A stretch of DNA of 64,000 nt, taken from contig NZ_JACETV010000003.1 of NCBI RefSeq assembly GCF_013912375.1, positions 186,001 to 250,000 of the forward strand. The letters run 5' to 3'. This document shows positions 7,675-16,564 of this stretch, one piece after another. This DNA is from Emticicia sp. BO119 (GTDB taxonomy: Bacteria; Bacteroidota; Bacteroidia; Cytophagales; Spirosomataceae). The first letter of the stretch is position 1. The number at the start of each line of letters is the position of its first letter. The position numbers and the translations under genes are program-made. The notes under the pieces were generated by a model. The model had not been told where the DNA came from. It ran no database searches and saw only the letters and a list, made by a program, of their open reading frames with translations.

Positions 7675-10065
7675 ATGAATAAACTTTTTACTTTTTTCTT
7701 CCTCTTACTCACGACCACCACCTTCGCACAGAATCGCTTCACAGTAAGCGGTTATATCCGTGAAAAAGGCAGTCAGGAACAATTAATCGGGGTAAATATC
7801 TATCTACCCAATTCGTCTATTGCCACTACCTCCAACACCTATGGGTTTTATTCGCTTACCCTTCCGGCACAGGATTCAGTTACGGTTATTTATTCCTTTG
7901 TGGGGTATCAGCGCCTTGAAAAAAGAATTGGCCTACAAAAAAGCCTTGAACTGAATATAGATTTAGCACCAGCTACCCAATTACAGGAAGTAGTGGTATC
8001 TGCTAAAAAACAGGAGGAGAAAGTCAGCGAATCGGTACAAATGAGTACAATAGACCTGCCAGTGAATCAGATAAAAAAAATTCCGGCTTTTCTGGGCGAA
8101 AAAGATGTACTCAAAGTACTCCAATTGATGCCCGGCGTACAGAAAGGTTCGGAAGGGCAATCAGGGATTTATGTGCGTGGCGGTGGTGCCGACCAGAACC
8201 TGATTATCCTGGACGATGCCATTGTTTACAATGCCAATCACCTCTTTGGTTTTTTTTCTACTTTTAATGGCGATGCACTCAAAAGTGTAGAACTCACCAA
8301 AGGAGGCTTCCCGGCTCGTTATGGAGGTCGATTATCATCGGTGATTGACCTGAACATGAAAGAAGGAAATAAAGAAAAACTTCATGGCGAAGGCGGTATC
8401 GGGCTGATTTCATCAAGACTAACCTTAGAAGGACCAATCAAAAAAGGCAAATCTTCTTTTTTGGTTTCTGGTCGACGCACTTATCTGGATATTGTTGCCC
8501 GTCCGTTTATCAAAGCATCAGCAGGCTCTGGCGACAATAGTAGTGGAGGTTATTATTTTTATGACCTCAATGCCAAATTGAACTATGATTTCGGGCGAAA
8601 AGATAAAGTGTATCTCAGTGGTTATTTAGGGCAAGACCGATTCTATATAGAATCAGAAGACGTTAATTCAAACGACGAATCAAACCTGAATTGGGGGAAT
8701 ATTACCGCTACTGCCCGTTGGAACCACTTATTTAACGAAAAACTATTTGCCAATACCTCGTTCATTCTGAGTCGTTATCAGTTTGGGATAGGCAGTTTTT
8801 ATAGGGACAAGACACAATCAACAGAGGATTATACACTGAAATATAATTCAAGAATCAATGATATAGGATTGAAAAGCGATTTCGATTATTTCCCTGACCA
8901 CAAACATTCTATCAGGATGGGAATCGCTGCTACACGCCATCGTTTTATTCCTTCGGCTATTGTACTGCAAAGTAATCAGACCAACTTAGATAAAGCTGCC
9001 ACACCGATTGATGTACTGGAATCGGGCATCTATGGTGAAGATACCTGGAAAGTAACAGATAAATTTAAAATGAATGTGGGTTTACGATTAAGCTATTTTT
9101 TAGCACAGAAACGCAATTATTTGCGCCCTGAACCACGTTTTTCGGCTGCTTTGAAATTAGCCGAAAATCTATCAGCCAAAGCTTCCTATGCCGAGATGAA
9201 CCAGTTTGTGCATCTGCTATCTAATACAGGCATAGGTTTGCCTACTGACCTATGGGTACCTACCACCCGGAACGTAGCACCGCAAAACTCAAAACAGGTA
9301 GCGGCAGGTTTAGCACAGGATCTCCCAGATCAGGATCTGACTTTAACAGTAGAAGGCTATTATAAGATAATGAACGATATTCTGGCCTATAAAGAAGGCT
9401 CAACTTTCCTGAACTTAGATGGTTTAGGCGCACAGGAGGTGAGCTGGGAAGATAACGTTACCGCAGGTAAAGGCTGGTCTTATGGTGGTGAAGTACTCCT
9501 GCAACGTAAAGCAGGCCGTTTTTCTGGTTGGGTAGGCTATACCCTTTCCTGGACACAATGGCAATTTACTGAATTGAATGCAGGCAAAAAATTCTTTCCG
9601 AAATATGATCGTCGACACGATATTTCGGTAGTAGGTATCTACGAGATAAGCTCAAGAATCACACTTTCTGGTACATGGGTTTATGGTACAGGAAATGCAC
9701 TAACCCTACCGATTTCAAGCTATCAGGCTTATACTGACAGGTTTAATGGTTCCAGAAGAAATCCGGCGATTATAGACCGGATACAATGGAGTAATCAAGG
9801 AGTGAATGAATACGGCGAAAAGAACTCTTTCAGAGCAGAAGCCTATCATCGTCTGGATTTCGGGATTCAGTTTCATAAAAAACTTAAACGCCATGAACGC
9901 ACCTGGGAGTTTAGTCTGTACAATGCCTACAACCGCCGGAATCCGTTCTTTTATGATATAGTAACCGAAACAAGCACCAGTAACTCAGCCGAAACCAAAA
10001 CTGTATTGAAAAAGTATTCGCTGTTCCCGGTTGTTCCTGCTTTTTCCTACAACTTCAAATTCTGA
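7675..10065 (+). CDS. TonB-dependent receptor with N-terminal carboxypeptidase-regulatory-like domain
   Basis: A 796-residue outer-membrane receptor. Order of parts: signal peptide (1-18), a CarboxypepD_reg-like beta-sandwich (about 22-105; GVNIYLPNSSIATTSNTYGF), a plug domain with YVRGGGADQNLIILDDA and KGGFPARYGGRLSSVIDL, then a long beta-barrel ending YNFKF with C-terminal Phe. It takes up an unknown ligand with TonB/ExbBD energy. The gene is 7 bp upstream of a DUF4249 lipoprotein gene. TonB receptor plus DUF4249 pairs are common in Bacteroidota and differ from SusC/SusD pairs; the ligand class is not established from sequence. Confidence 0.92.
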   Translation: MNKLFTFFFLLLTTTTFAQNRFTVSGYIREKGSQEQLIGVNIYLPNSSIATTSNTYGFYSLTLPAQDSVTVIYSFVGYQRLEKRIGLQKSLELNIDLAPATQLQEVVVSAKKQEEKVSESVQMSTIDLPVNQIKKIPAFLGEKDVLKVLQLMPGVQKGSEGQSGIYVRGGGADQNLIILDDAIVYNANHLFGFFSTFNGDALKSVELTKGGFPARYGGRLSSVIDLNMKEGNKEKLHGEGGIGLISSRLTLEGPIKKGKSSFLVSGRRTYLDIVARPFIKASAGSGDNSSGGYYFYDLNAKLNYDFGRKDKVYLSGYLGQDRFYIESEDVNSNDESNLNWGNITATARWNHLFNEKLFANTSFILSRYQFGIGSFYRDKTQSTEDYTLKYNSRINDIGLKSDFDYFPDHKHSIRMGIAATRHRFIPSAIVLQSNQTNLDKAATPIDVLESGIYGEDTWKVTDKFKMNVGLRLSYFLAQKRNYLRPEPRFSAALKLAENLSAKASYAEMNQFVHLLSNTGIGLPTDLWVPTTRNVAPQNSKQVAAGLAQDLPDQDLTLTVEGYYKIMNDILAYKEGSTFLNLDGLGAQEVSWEDNVTAGKGWSYGGEVLLQRKAGRFSGWVGYTLSWTQWQFTELNAGKKFFPKYDRRHDISVVGIYEISSRITLSGTWVYGTGNALTLPISSYQAYTDRFNGSRRNPAIIDRIQWSNQGVNEYGEKNSFRAEAYHRLDFGIQFHKKLKRHERTWEFSLYNAYNRRNPFFYDIVTETSTSNSAETKTVLKKYSLFPVVPAFSYNFKF

Positions 10066-10072
10066 TTAAGAC

Positions 10073-11071
10073 ATGAAATATACCATTCATATATTGCTGA
10101 TAGTTATGGCAGGATTTTTATTTTCCTGCGAGAGTCTGGTTACAACCGTGCCTGAGAGCAGATTACCCAAAGGCATAGAAAAGGTGGTTCTTCATGCCTA
10201 TATTTCTCCACAAGACACGCTTATTTTAGTCAAACTTACAGCCTCACGCCCGCTATTAGGTGTATATAATAAAGATGGCGTAGGTTACACAGTTATAGGC
10301 AATGATACCATCTATTTTACAGGTGGTATTATAGAAAATGCAAACGTTATATTATCCAATTCCAGACAACAATATATCAGTATTCCGTATATCAAAAATG
10401 AAGCTACCTATATACTTGACGCAAGCAGGTTCCCGATTGAAGCAGGAGAAACCTATACAATCAAAGCCGAAACACCAATAGGAAATGTAGAAGCAACCTG
10501 CACTGTACCACCAGGAAATGCCATCATAGAAAAATATAAAATCGATACCACGACCGAGAATTTCTTTAACGGCCGCAGCAAGACCTTCCATGTCAATTTC
10601 GACTGGAAAGATATACCTTCGCAAGCCAATTACTATACAATGAAAGCCAGTGTTACCACAAAAATGTTACTTGAACCTACCACTGCCAACCACAACCCTG
10701 AAAAAACAGAAAGAATCATCACTTATTATGCTTTCTGGGATGAGGAAAACAGACAAGCTCAGTATCAGAGTGATATAAGCCGCGATGGTACTCTGTTCTC
10801 TACACCAAATGGTAATATCCCCCTGAATCTTGCAGTGATTTATTTAAATGACAAAGTATATATGGCCAACTTTGCCGGAGAAAAAAGCACGATCAGGCTC
10901 GAGGTACTCAACACTGATAAAAACTATTACGATTATCACAGAGCCGTAAGAATCAATAACAGGCAGGACGGCAATCCGTTTGTAGAGCCTGTACCCATAC
11001 CTACCAATGTCAAAAATGGTTTAGGGTGTTTTGCGGCTACCAATAAATCTATTCTTACCGTTGTTTTCTAA
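10073..11071 (+). CDS. DUF4249 family outer-membrane lipoprotein
   Basis: A 332-residue lipoprotein (signal MKYTIHILL..., lipobox FLFSC with Cys19). The N-terminal strand set VVLHAYISPQDTLILVKLTAS and the later IIENANVILS segment match the DUF4249 family of beta-sandwich lipoproteins, nearly always encoded next to a TonB receptor, as here (7-bp gap to the preceding stop). By analogy with SusD it probably sits on the receptor from outside and helps ligand capture; that role is inferred from conserved pairing only. Confidence 0.82.
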   Translation: MKYTIHILLIVMAGFLFSCESLVTTVPESRLPKGIEKVVLHAYISPQDTLILVKLTASRPLLGVYNKDGVGYTVIGNDTIYFTGGIIENANVILSNSRQQYISIPYIKNEATYILDASRFPIEAGETYTIKAETPIGNVEATCTVPPGNAIIEKYKIDTTTENFFNGRSKTFHVNFDWKDIPSQANYYTMKASVTTKMLLEPTTANHNPEKTERIITYYAFWDEENRQAQYQSDISRDGTLFSTPNGNIPLNLAVIYLNDKVYMANFAGEKSTIRLEVLNTDKNYYDYHRAVRINNRQDGNPFVEPVPIPTNVKNGLGCFAATNKSILTVVF

Positions 11072-11120
11072 GCTACTTGCTTTTTGACTGAGACAGCTTT
11101 ATTTATTGCGCATTGCTTTG

Positions 11121-11128
11121 TATCTTTG
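11121..11128 (+). promoter_or_regulatory. -7 box upstream of the DUF3127 gene
   Basis: TATCTTTG matches the Bacteroidota TAnnTTTG element and lies 29 bp before the ATG at 11158. This favours the ATG start over the in-frame TTG at 11113, which would fall upstream of the transcript. No good -33 TTG at the proper spacing was found. Confidence 0.55.
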
Positions 11129-11157
11129 CGCCCTTATTCTTTAATACTTTTAATCAA

Positions 11158-11544
11158 ATGGAAATTACAGGTAGAATCATACAATTATTGCCTCTACAAA
11201 CAGGTCAGGGTAAAAACGGTGTCTGGAAAAAACAAGACTTTGTTATCGAAACTGAAGGACAATACCCGAAGAAAGTGTGTATCTCGGCATGGGGCGATAA
11301 GGTAAGTGAGCAAATGCTGGTTGTAGGCAAAGAAGTAAATGTATCTTTCGATATCGAAAGCCGTGAGTTTAACGGACGTTGGTACACCGATGTAAGAGCA
11401 TGGAAAGTAGAGGAAGCCGGTGGTGCCCCTGTAGAACCATACTATGCAGCACCCCAGCAATCAAGTACTCCGGCAGCCAATAAAAATGCTGCACCCGAGT
11501 TTCTGATTACTGCTGAAGACAGCAAAGATGATTTACCTTTCTAA
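11158..11544 (+). CDS. DUF3127 family protein (OB-fold-like)
   Basis: A 128-residue protein starting MEITGRIIQLLP. The core (WKKQDFVIETEGQYPKKV, then AWGDK and GKEVNVSFDIESREFNGRWYTDV split over strands) is the DUF3127 family, found almost only in Bacteroidota. The five-strand pattern resembles single-stranded-DNA-binding OB folds, and the tail is low-complexity (Pro, Ala, Ser, residues ~95-115) ending in the acidic EDSKDDLPF. That tail resembles the acidic DDLPF-type C-terminus of SSB proteins that recruits partners. A nucleic-acid role is therefore plausible but unproven. It is a single-gene unit with its own -7 box and terminator. Confidence 0.85.
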   Translation: MEITGRIIQLLPLQTGQGKNGVWKKQDFVIETEGQYPKKVCISAWGDKVSEQMLVVGKEVNVSFDIESREFNGRWYTDVRAWKVEEAGGAPVEPYYAAPQQSSTPAANKNAAPEFLITAEDSKDDLPF

Positions 11545-11571
11545 GCAAAAAAATACAATTCAGGTTTACAC

Positions 11572-11608
11572 GAAACACAGAGAATGTAACACTCTGTGTT
11601 TCTTTGTA
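11572..11608 (+). terminator. Rho-independent terminator after the DUF3127 gene
   Basis: A perfect 11-bp stem, GAAACACAGAG (11572-11582) with CTCTGTGTTTC (11592-11602), a 9-base loop and the T-rich tail TTTGTAAT. It lies 27 bp after the stop codon. Confidence 0.85.
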
Positions 11609-11807
11609 ATAAATAGAATAGCTATAATAGTAGCAATAAGATATTTTTTTTACGTAAAGATATAGTGAATGGTCTGCAAGTTATAGACAGGGCAATGCTT
11701 TGTCTCTACGAATTTTCCTGTTATTTTCTGTATTATGTCTTTATATTATCCAATCGAACCAGACACCCCATTTTTCATTCTTAAATAGCTGTTTTACAGC
11801 AACCACT

Positions 11808-13028
11808 ATGTTTTCTATCCAGAATTTTACAGTTGAGTCTTTAGCCAATCAGTTCGGAACACCTTTGTATGTGTATGACGGTAATAAAATTGAGGAACAA
11901 ATCGGTAAAATGCGCAAGGCATTTGCGGGTACTAATCTCAAACTAAAGTATGCTTGCAAGGCTCTGACAAACATCAATATCATGAAGCTCATGCGAAAGA
12001 ATGGGGTTGATATTGACGTGGTATCCACTCAGGAAGCTCATCTGGCAATTCTGGCCGGATATGAGCCTAATCAGATACAATATACGCCAAGTGGTGTAGC
12101 TTTTGCTGAAGTACAGGAGGCTGTAACATTAGGTTTAAGAATGAACCTTGACTCCCTGCCTTTATTAGAGAAATTCGGACAAATTTACGGTAGCTCGCTG
12201 CCTATCTGTTTACGTATCAACCCTCATATCATGGAGGGAGGTACCATTAAAATCTCTACCGGACATAAAGATTCAAAATTTGGCATTTCGATTGAACAAG
12301 CTGATGAAATTCATGAAATCGTAAAAAAATATGGTCTTAAAGTAGTAGGTCTGCACCAACATACAGGCTCTGATTTCAAAAATGCCCATGTAATTATCGA
12401 TGCTGCCGAAAAACTGTTCGACTTAGCGTTTAAATATTTCCCGAATCTTGAGTTTATTGATTTAGGTTCAGGGTTTAAGGTGGCCTATAAAGAAGACGAC
12501 CACGTGACTGATATGGAGAAACTGGGCAAGGGTGTAGTAAAAGTCTTTAATGAATTCTGTGAGCAGTATGGTAAAGATGTACAACTATGGTTTGAACCGG
12601 GTAAGTTTCTTGTTAGCGAATGTGGGTATCTGCTGACAAGAGCCAATGTGGTAAAACATAATCCGGGACGTAATTTTGTGGGGGTTGATTCTGGATTAAA
12701 TCATTTGATTCGTCCGATGATGTATGATGCCTACCATGAAATAATCAATGGTTCTGATCCTGATGGTGAAGAAAGAGAGAAATATGATATTGTGGGGTAT
12801 ATCTGCGAAACAGATACTTTTGGCAAAGACCGGACTATTCCGACAGTAAACGAGGGTGATATTATTGTCATAAAAAATGCCGGAGCCTATGGATTTTCAA
12901 TGGCTTCTAACTACAATTCACGCTTCCGCCCCGCAGAAGTCTTGATTTATAATGAAGAAGTACACCTGATTCGCAAGCGTGAAACAATGGAAGATATTCT
13001 GAAAAACCAGATTGTTCTGGATTTATAG
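11808..13028 (+). CDS. lysA: Diaminopimelate decarboxylase
   Basis: A 406-residue fold-III PLP enzyme that converts meso-diaminopimelate to L-lysine plus CO2, the last step of lysine synthesis. I chose ATG 11808 because the protein then opens with NQFGTPLYVYD, as LysA proteins do; an in-frame TTG at 11700 would add 36 unlike residues. Visible motifs: KYACKAL with the Schiff-base Lys51, HQHTGSDF, the phosphate-loop region FIDLGSGF, WFEPGKFLV, and the active-site CETDTFGKD with the Cys that completes the partner subunit's site. The motif after the Lys is KAL where most family members have KAN. It is a single gene. Confidence 0.92.
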   Translation: MFSIQNFTVESLANQFGTPLYVYDGNKIEEQIGKMRKAFAGTNLKLKYACKALTNINIMKLMRKNGVDIDVVSTQEAHLAILAGYEPNQIQYTPSGVAFAEVQEAVTLGLRMNLDSLPLLEKFGQIYGSSLPICLRINPHIMEGGTIKISTGHKDSKFGISIEQADEIHEIVKKYGLKVVGLHQHTGSDFKNAHVIIDAAEKLFDLAFKYFPNLEFIDLGSGFKVAYKEDDHVTDMEKLGKGVVKVFNEFCEQYGKDVQLWFEPGKFLVSECGYLLTRANVVKHNPGRNFVGVDSGLNHLIRPMMYDAYHEIINGSDPDGEEREKYDIVGYICETDTFGKDRTIPTVNEGDIIVIKNAGAYGFSMASNYNSRFRPAEVLIYNEEVHLIRKRETMEDILKNQIVLDL

Positions 13029-13171
13029 ACTGATATACAATTTTGCAATAATTCTATTGCCACTCTATACAAACGATACACTATGTAACCCCTTAAAACA
13101 ATTGTGTAACATCGGTCACCTAATGTATATTGTGGCAATATCTTTTCCTGTCGATCATCATATCTTCAAAA

Positions 13172-13202
13172 TTGTATAGTACTATAAGATTGTTTACATT
13201 TG
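13172..13202 (+). promoter_or_regulatory. Full Bacteroidota promoter for gcdH
   Basis: A -33 TTG at 13172-13174 and a -7 TACATTTG at 13195-13202 are separated by exactly 20 bp, inside the 19-21 bp range known for the Bacteroidota housekeeping sigma factor. It ends 26 bp before the ATG at 13229 and so decides that start over an upstream in-frame TTG at 13130. Confidence 0.75.
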
Positions 13203-13228
13203 AATCATCAACCAATAAGAGTACTTAC

Positions 13229-14440
13229 ATGACCGCTTCAGAACAAACTTTCCATCGCTCCAATAAAAAAGACGAATTTGAATCACCTGATTTTTATGCA
13301 ATAGACGATTTACTGACAGAAGAACAACTCATGATTCGTTCGGCGGTTCGTGATTTTGTAAAAAGGGAAATCTCCCCTATTATTGAAGATGCCGCCCAAC
13401 GTTGTGTTTTTCCTGAACATATCGTCAAAAAATTCGGAGATTTAGGGGTATTTGGTCCAACCATTCCGGTTGAATATGGCGGCCAGGGCTTAGACTATAT
13501 TTCGTATGGTTTGATGATGCAGGAAGTTGAAAGAGGCGACTCAGGTATGCGTTCAACGGCTTCAGTACAAGGTTCTTTGGTCATGTTTCCTATCTATAAA
13601 TATGGTAGTGAAGATCAAAAAATGAAGTTTTTACCCAAATTAGGAAGCGGAAAATTTTTAGGTTGCTTCGGCCTGACAGAGCCAGATTTTGGTTCGAATC
13701 CAAGTGGAATGACCACCAATTTTAAGGAAGATGGCGACCATGTGATTCTGAATGGATCAAAAATGTGGATTTCTAATTCGCCCAGAGCAGATGTAGCTGT
13801 AGTTTGGGCAAAAAATGAGCAGGGACGTATCAAAGGAATTATTGTTGAGCGTGGTATGGAAGGATTCAGCACACCAGAAATACATGGCAAATGGTCTTTG
13901 AGAGCAAGTATTACCGGCGAACTGGTTTTTGATAATGTAAGAGTGCCCAAAGCTAATATTTTACCCGAAGCCGATGGGCTAAAAGCTCCGATGTCGTGCC
14001 TTGATAATGCCCGATATGGCATTGCCTGGGGTGCTGTAGGGGCAGCGATGGATTGTTATGATTCGGCACGCAGATATGCAATAGAACGCATCCAGTTCGA
14101 TAAACCGATAGCTTCTTTCCAATTGACCCAAAAGAAACTGGCAGAAATGCTTACCGAAATCACCAAAGCACAATTAGTATGCTGGCGATTGGGCAACCTG
14201 AAAAATCAGGGTAAAGCTACCACTGCGCAAATTTCATTGGCAAAGCGAAATAATGTAGCAATGGCATTAGAGATTGCCCGTGAAGCCCGACAAATGCACG
14301 GAGGCATGGGCATTACAGGTGAATATCCGATTATGCGCCACCAGATGAACCTCGAATCGGTAGTAACCTATGAGGGCACACATGATATTCATTTATTGAT
14401 TTTAGGAAATGCAATTACTGGTATCCCGGCGTTTAAGTAA
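13229..14440 (+). CDS. gcdH: Glutaryl-CoA dehydrogenase-type acyl-CoA dehydrogenase
   Basis: A 403-residue FAD-dependent acyl-CoA dehydrogenase. The C-terminus is diagnostic: MGITGEYPIMRHQMNLES followed by TYEGTHDIH places the catalytic base at Glu382 and matches mitochondrial and bacterial glutaryl-CoA dehydrogenases very closely (their ends read AITGIQAF; here AITGIPAF). The flavin-binding stretch GCFGLTEPDFGSNPSGM and WISNSPRADV are also present. The enzyme oxidises and decarboxylates glutaryl-CoA to crotonyl-CoA in lysine/tryptophan breakdown. It lies just after lysA but has its own promoter, so a shared operon is unlikely. Confidence 0.9.
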   Translation: MTASEQTFHRSNKKDEFESPDFYAIDDLLTEEQLMIRSAVRDFVKREISPIIEDAAQRCVFPEHIVKKFGDLGVFGPTIPVEYGGQGLDYISYGLMMQEVERGDSGMRSTASVQGSLVMFPIYKYGSEDQKMKFLPKLGSGKFLGCFGLTEPDFGSNPSGMTTNFKEDGDHVILNGSKMWISNSPRADVAVVWAKNEQGRIKGIIVERGMEGFSTPEIHGKWSLRASITGELVFDNVRVPKANILPEADGLKAPMSCLDNARYGIAWGAVGAAMDCYDSARRYAIERIQFDKPIASFQLTQKKLAEMLTEITKAQLVCWRLGNLKNQGKATTAQISLAKRNNVAMALEIAREARQMHGGMGITGEYPIMRHQMNLESVVTYEGTHDIHLLILGNAITGIPAFK

Positions 14441-14499
14441 TGGCGGATTTGTGAATGGTGAATTAATGAATAGTAAATTCAAAATAATTATTCGCCGAT

Positions 14500-15147
14500 T
14501 CACGATTCCGATTCACTAATCTCTTGAAATTCACTAAAGTCTGAGAGTTCCTTTTTATTGTTGGTTTCCAACTGTTTGTAGTCTATTTCCCAATTGACAG
14601 ATGCGGCTAACTGATTCATCATGAGCCCTACCTGTCGGTTGGCCACTTTAGGTAAATCACTTTCCAGGGCTTTATCCTGCATCAGTTTTTTAGCTTCATT
14701 CAGTATATTGGTATAATCTTCATGACTGAATTTATTCAACCATCCCTGGTCTATATCATAAAATTTATAGTCTGTATCAATCGACAATACTTCTGCCTGC
14801 GGAAATTCTTCTACTATCAGTTTGCGCGTTGTTTCGTCTCGCCTGACCTTCATTTTGCCAAAATCAAACCCAACTGAAACCTTCGCCCTTGAAACCACCA
14901 AAGCTTTTTTATTAATTTTGAACAAACCCCAGAAATCTTTTTTGCTACTATGGTCATATATCTCTGTGAAATAGCCCTCAGCAACCACTACTTTAAATAC
15001 TTTCTCTATGCGTTCGAGTAGCAGGGTCGATTCTCTGCGTAATTGCTCACGGTTATCCCGTATTTTTTTGCCATATACCCAATTAAAAACCTGCCATGCG
15101 GCAATACCCCCAACACCCAAAGCCGATATAAAAAACAAAAAATCCAT
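14500..15147 (-). CDS. Membrane-anchored DUF4230-type protein
   Basis: A 215-residue protein starting at ATG 15147 (MDFLFFISALGVGGIAAW, one N-terminal membrane helix). A TATCTTTG box at 15205-15212 upstream argues against the longer TTG start at 15207. After a basic helix (KKIRDNREQLRRESTLLLE) comes an alpha/beta domain with EGYFTEIYDH, ALVVSRAKVSVGFDFGKM and the strand EVLSIDTDYKFYDIDQG. This matches what I know of DUF4230, a domain of unknown function on single-span envelope proteins. The Lys- and Ser-rich C-terminal tail is probably flexible. It converges on gcdH with a 59-bp gap. Confidence 0.65.
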   Translation of the reverse strand: MDFLFFISALGVGGIAAWQVFNWVYGKKIRDNREQLRRESTLLLERIEKVFKVVVAEGYFTEIYDHSSKKDFWGLFKINKKALVVSRAKVSVGFDFGKMKVRRDETTRKLIVEEFPQAEVLSIDTDYKFYDIDQGWLNKFSHEDYTNILNEAKKLMQDKALESDLPKVANRQVGLMMNQLAASVNWEIDYKQLETNNKKELSDFSEFQEISESES

Positions 15148-15204
15148 GTTTCCCAAAGTGTATGTATAGAATTGAGACGTAAAAGTTAATAGATATTTCT
15201 TTAT

Positions 15205-15212
15205 CAAAGATA
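15205..15212 (-). promoter_or_regulatory. -7 box upstream of the DUF4230-type gene
   Basis: TATCTTTG on the minus strand, 57 bp before the chosen ATG at 15147. The alternative TTG start overlaps the box itself, so it could not be translated from a transcript starting here. Confidence 0.55.
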
Positions 15213-15349
15213 GAAATTTTAAGTTACGGCCTGGTGTTTCTTAAACTATTTTGTTACGCTTAGTTCCGGGATGGTACTTTTCTTCAGGTAAAAAAGATAG
15301 CCCCTCAAAACCAAAAGAACAGAATAACAAAGGCATAAGAGAGTTTATG

Positions 15350-15384
15350 TTTGTCAGAAAAAAAGATAATTTTCTGTACTTTTG
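15350..15384 (+). promoter_or_regulatory. Promoter of miaA
   Basis: A TTTG at 15350-15353 and TACTTTTG at 15377-15384 form a -33/-7 pair with 23 bp between them, slightly longer than the usual 19-21. The -7 box ends 24 bp before the miaA start at 15409. Confidence 0.6.
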
Positions 15385-15408
15385 CACTAAAAATCGACTC
15401 AGACAAGT

Positions 15409-16344
15409 TTGACACAACCACCCAATAAATACCTGATTCTCTTAGTTGGCCCGACAGCCGTTGGCAAAACCGACCTGGCCATCAGATTAGCCCATCAGCT
15501 CGATACCGAAATCATTTCAGCCGATTCAAGGCAATTCTACAAAGAACTAAGCATTGGAACAGCCAAACCTACTCTCGAAGAAATGGACGGTGTCAAACAT
15601 CATTTCGTTGATTCCCACAGTATTAATTCTTATTATAGTGCCGGAGACTTTGAAAGAGATGTAATGAAACTATTGGAAGAGGATATTTTTAACCGAAAAG
15701 ATGTGGTGATTTTAACCGGAGGTTCCGGTCTATTTGTAAAAGCCATTACGGATGGTTTAGATGATATGCCTGAAGCCCCTTTGGCTTTGCGGGAAAATCT
15801 GATGCAAAGACTCGAAACAGAAGGAGTTGAGGCATTGGCAGAAGAATTAAAAAAACTCGACCCTGAATATGCCGCCACAGCCGATTTGCAAAACTCTCAA
15901 CGGGTAGTGAGGGCTTTAGAAGTTTGCTTAAGCACAGGCAGACCTTTTTCTGAATTTCATAAAAAAACCAGAATAACCCGAAATTTCCATTTCATCAAAA
16001 TTGGCATCGAACGCCCAAGAGAAGAATTATACAACCGTATAAACCAACGAATGGAACTTATGCTTGCCAATGGTTTGGTAGAGGAAGTAAAAGGCTTAGC
16101 CAATTACAGAAACCACAATGCCCTGCAAACAGTAGGCTATAAAGAAGTATTTGAATTTTTAGGAGGCAGTTACAATTACCCGACAATGGTTGAGCTATTG
16201 AAACGTAATTCGAGAAGATATGCTAAAAGACAAATGACATGGTTTAAAAATCAGGATAATTTCAGATGGTTCAATGCTGAGGATTTTGATGGAATTTATG
16301 GATTTGTACAGTCAGAAATTAAAAATTGTAACAAAAACAAATAA
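15409..16344 (+). CDS. miaA: tRNA dimethylallyltransferase (TTG start)
   Basis: A 311-residue enzyme that transfers a dimethylallyl group to N6 of A37 in tRNAs reading UNN codons. Motifs: P-loop GPTAVGKT (residues 14-21), ISADSRQFY, GTAKPTLEE, LTGGSGLF, and LQTVGYKEVFEF near the C-terminus, all standard for MiaA, with the expected length. The only in-frame start before the P-loop is TTG at 15409 (TTGACACAACCACCC); there is no ATG, and the promoter just upstream fits it. It is a single gene. Confidence 0.93.
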   Translation: MTQPPNKYLILLVGPTAVGKTDLAIRLAHQLDTEIISADSRQFYKELSIGTAKPTLEEMDGVKHHFVDSHSINSYYSAGDFERDVMKLLEEDIFNRKDVVILTGGSGLFVKAITDGLDDMPEAPLALRENLMQRLETEGVEALAEELKKLDPEYAATADLQNSQRVVRALEVCLSTGRPFSEFHKKTRITRNFHFIKIGIERPREELYNRINQRMELMLANGLVEEVKGLANYRNHNALQTVGYKEVFEFLGGSYNYPTMVELLKRNSRRYAKRQMTWFKNQDNFRWFNAEDFDGIYGFVQSEIKNCNKNK

Positions 16345-16564
16345 GTGATTCCCTGAACTACTAATTCAATCAGATAACTCTCCAGTTTCGTCCGGTTATC
16401 AGGCAATAAGAGGTCGTTAAACTGTCAGAAAGAGATTAACTCAAGCATTTTAAGTTATTCAATGTCTTCGATTACGATAGGTGTATGCTTGGTTATATAC
16501 TTCTCGCCGATTTTGCAGATAATCATAATCAGATTCAAGAAATAAAAGTCCACTAAATACTTTC

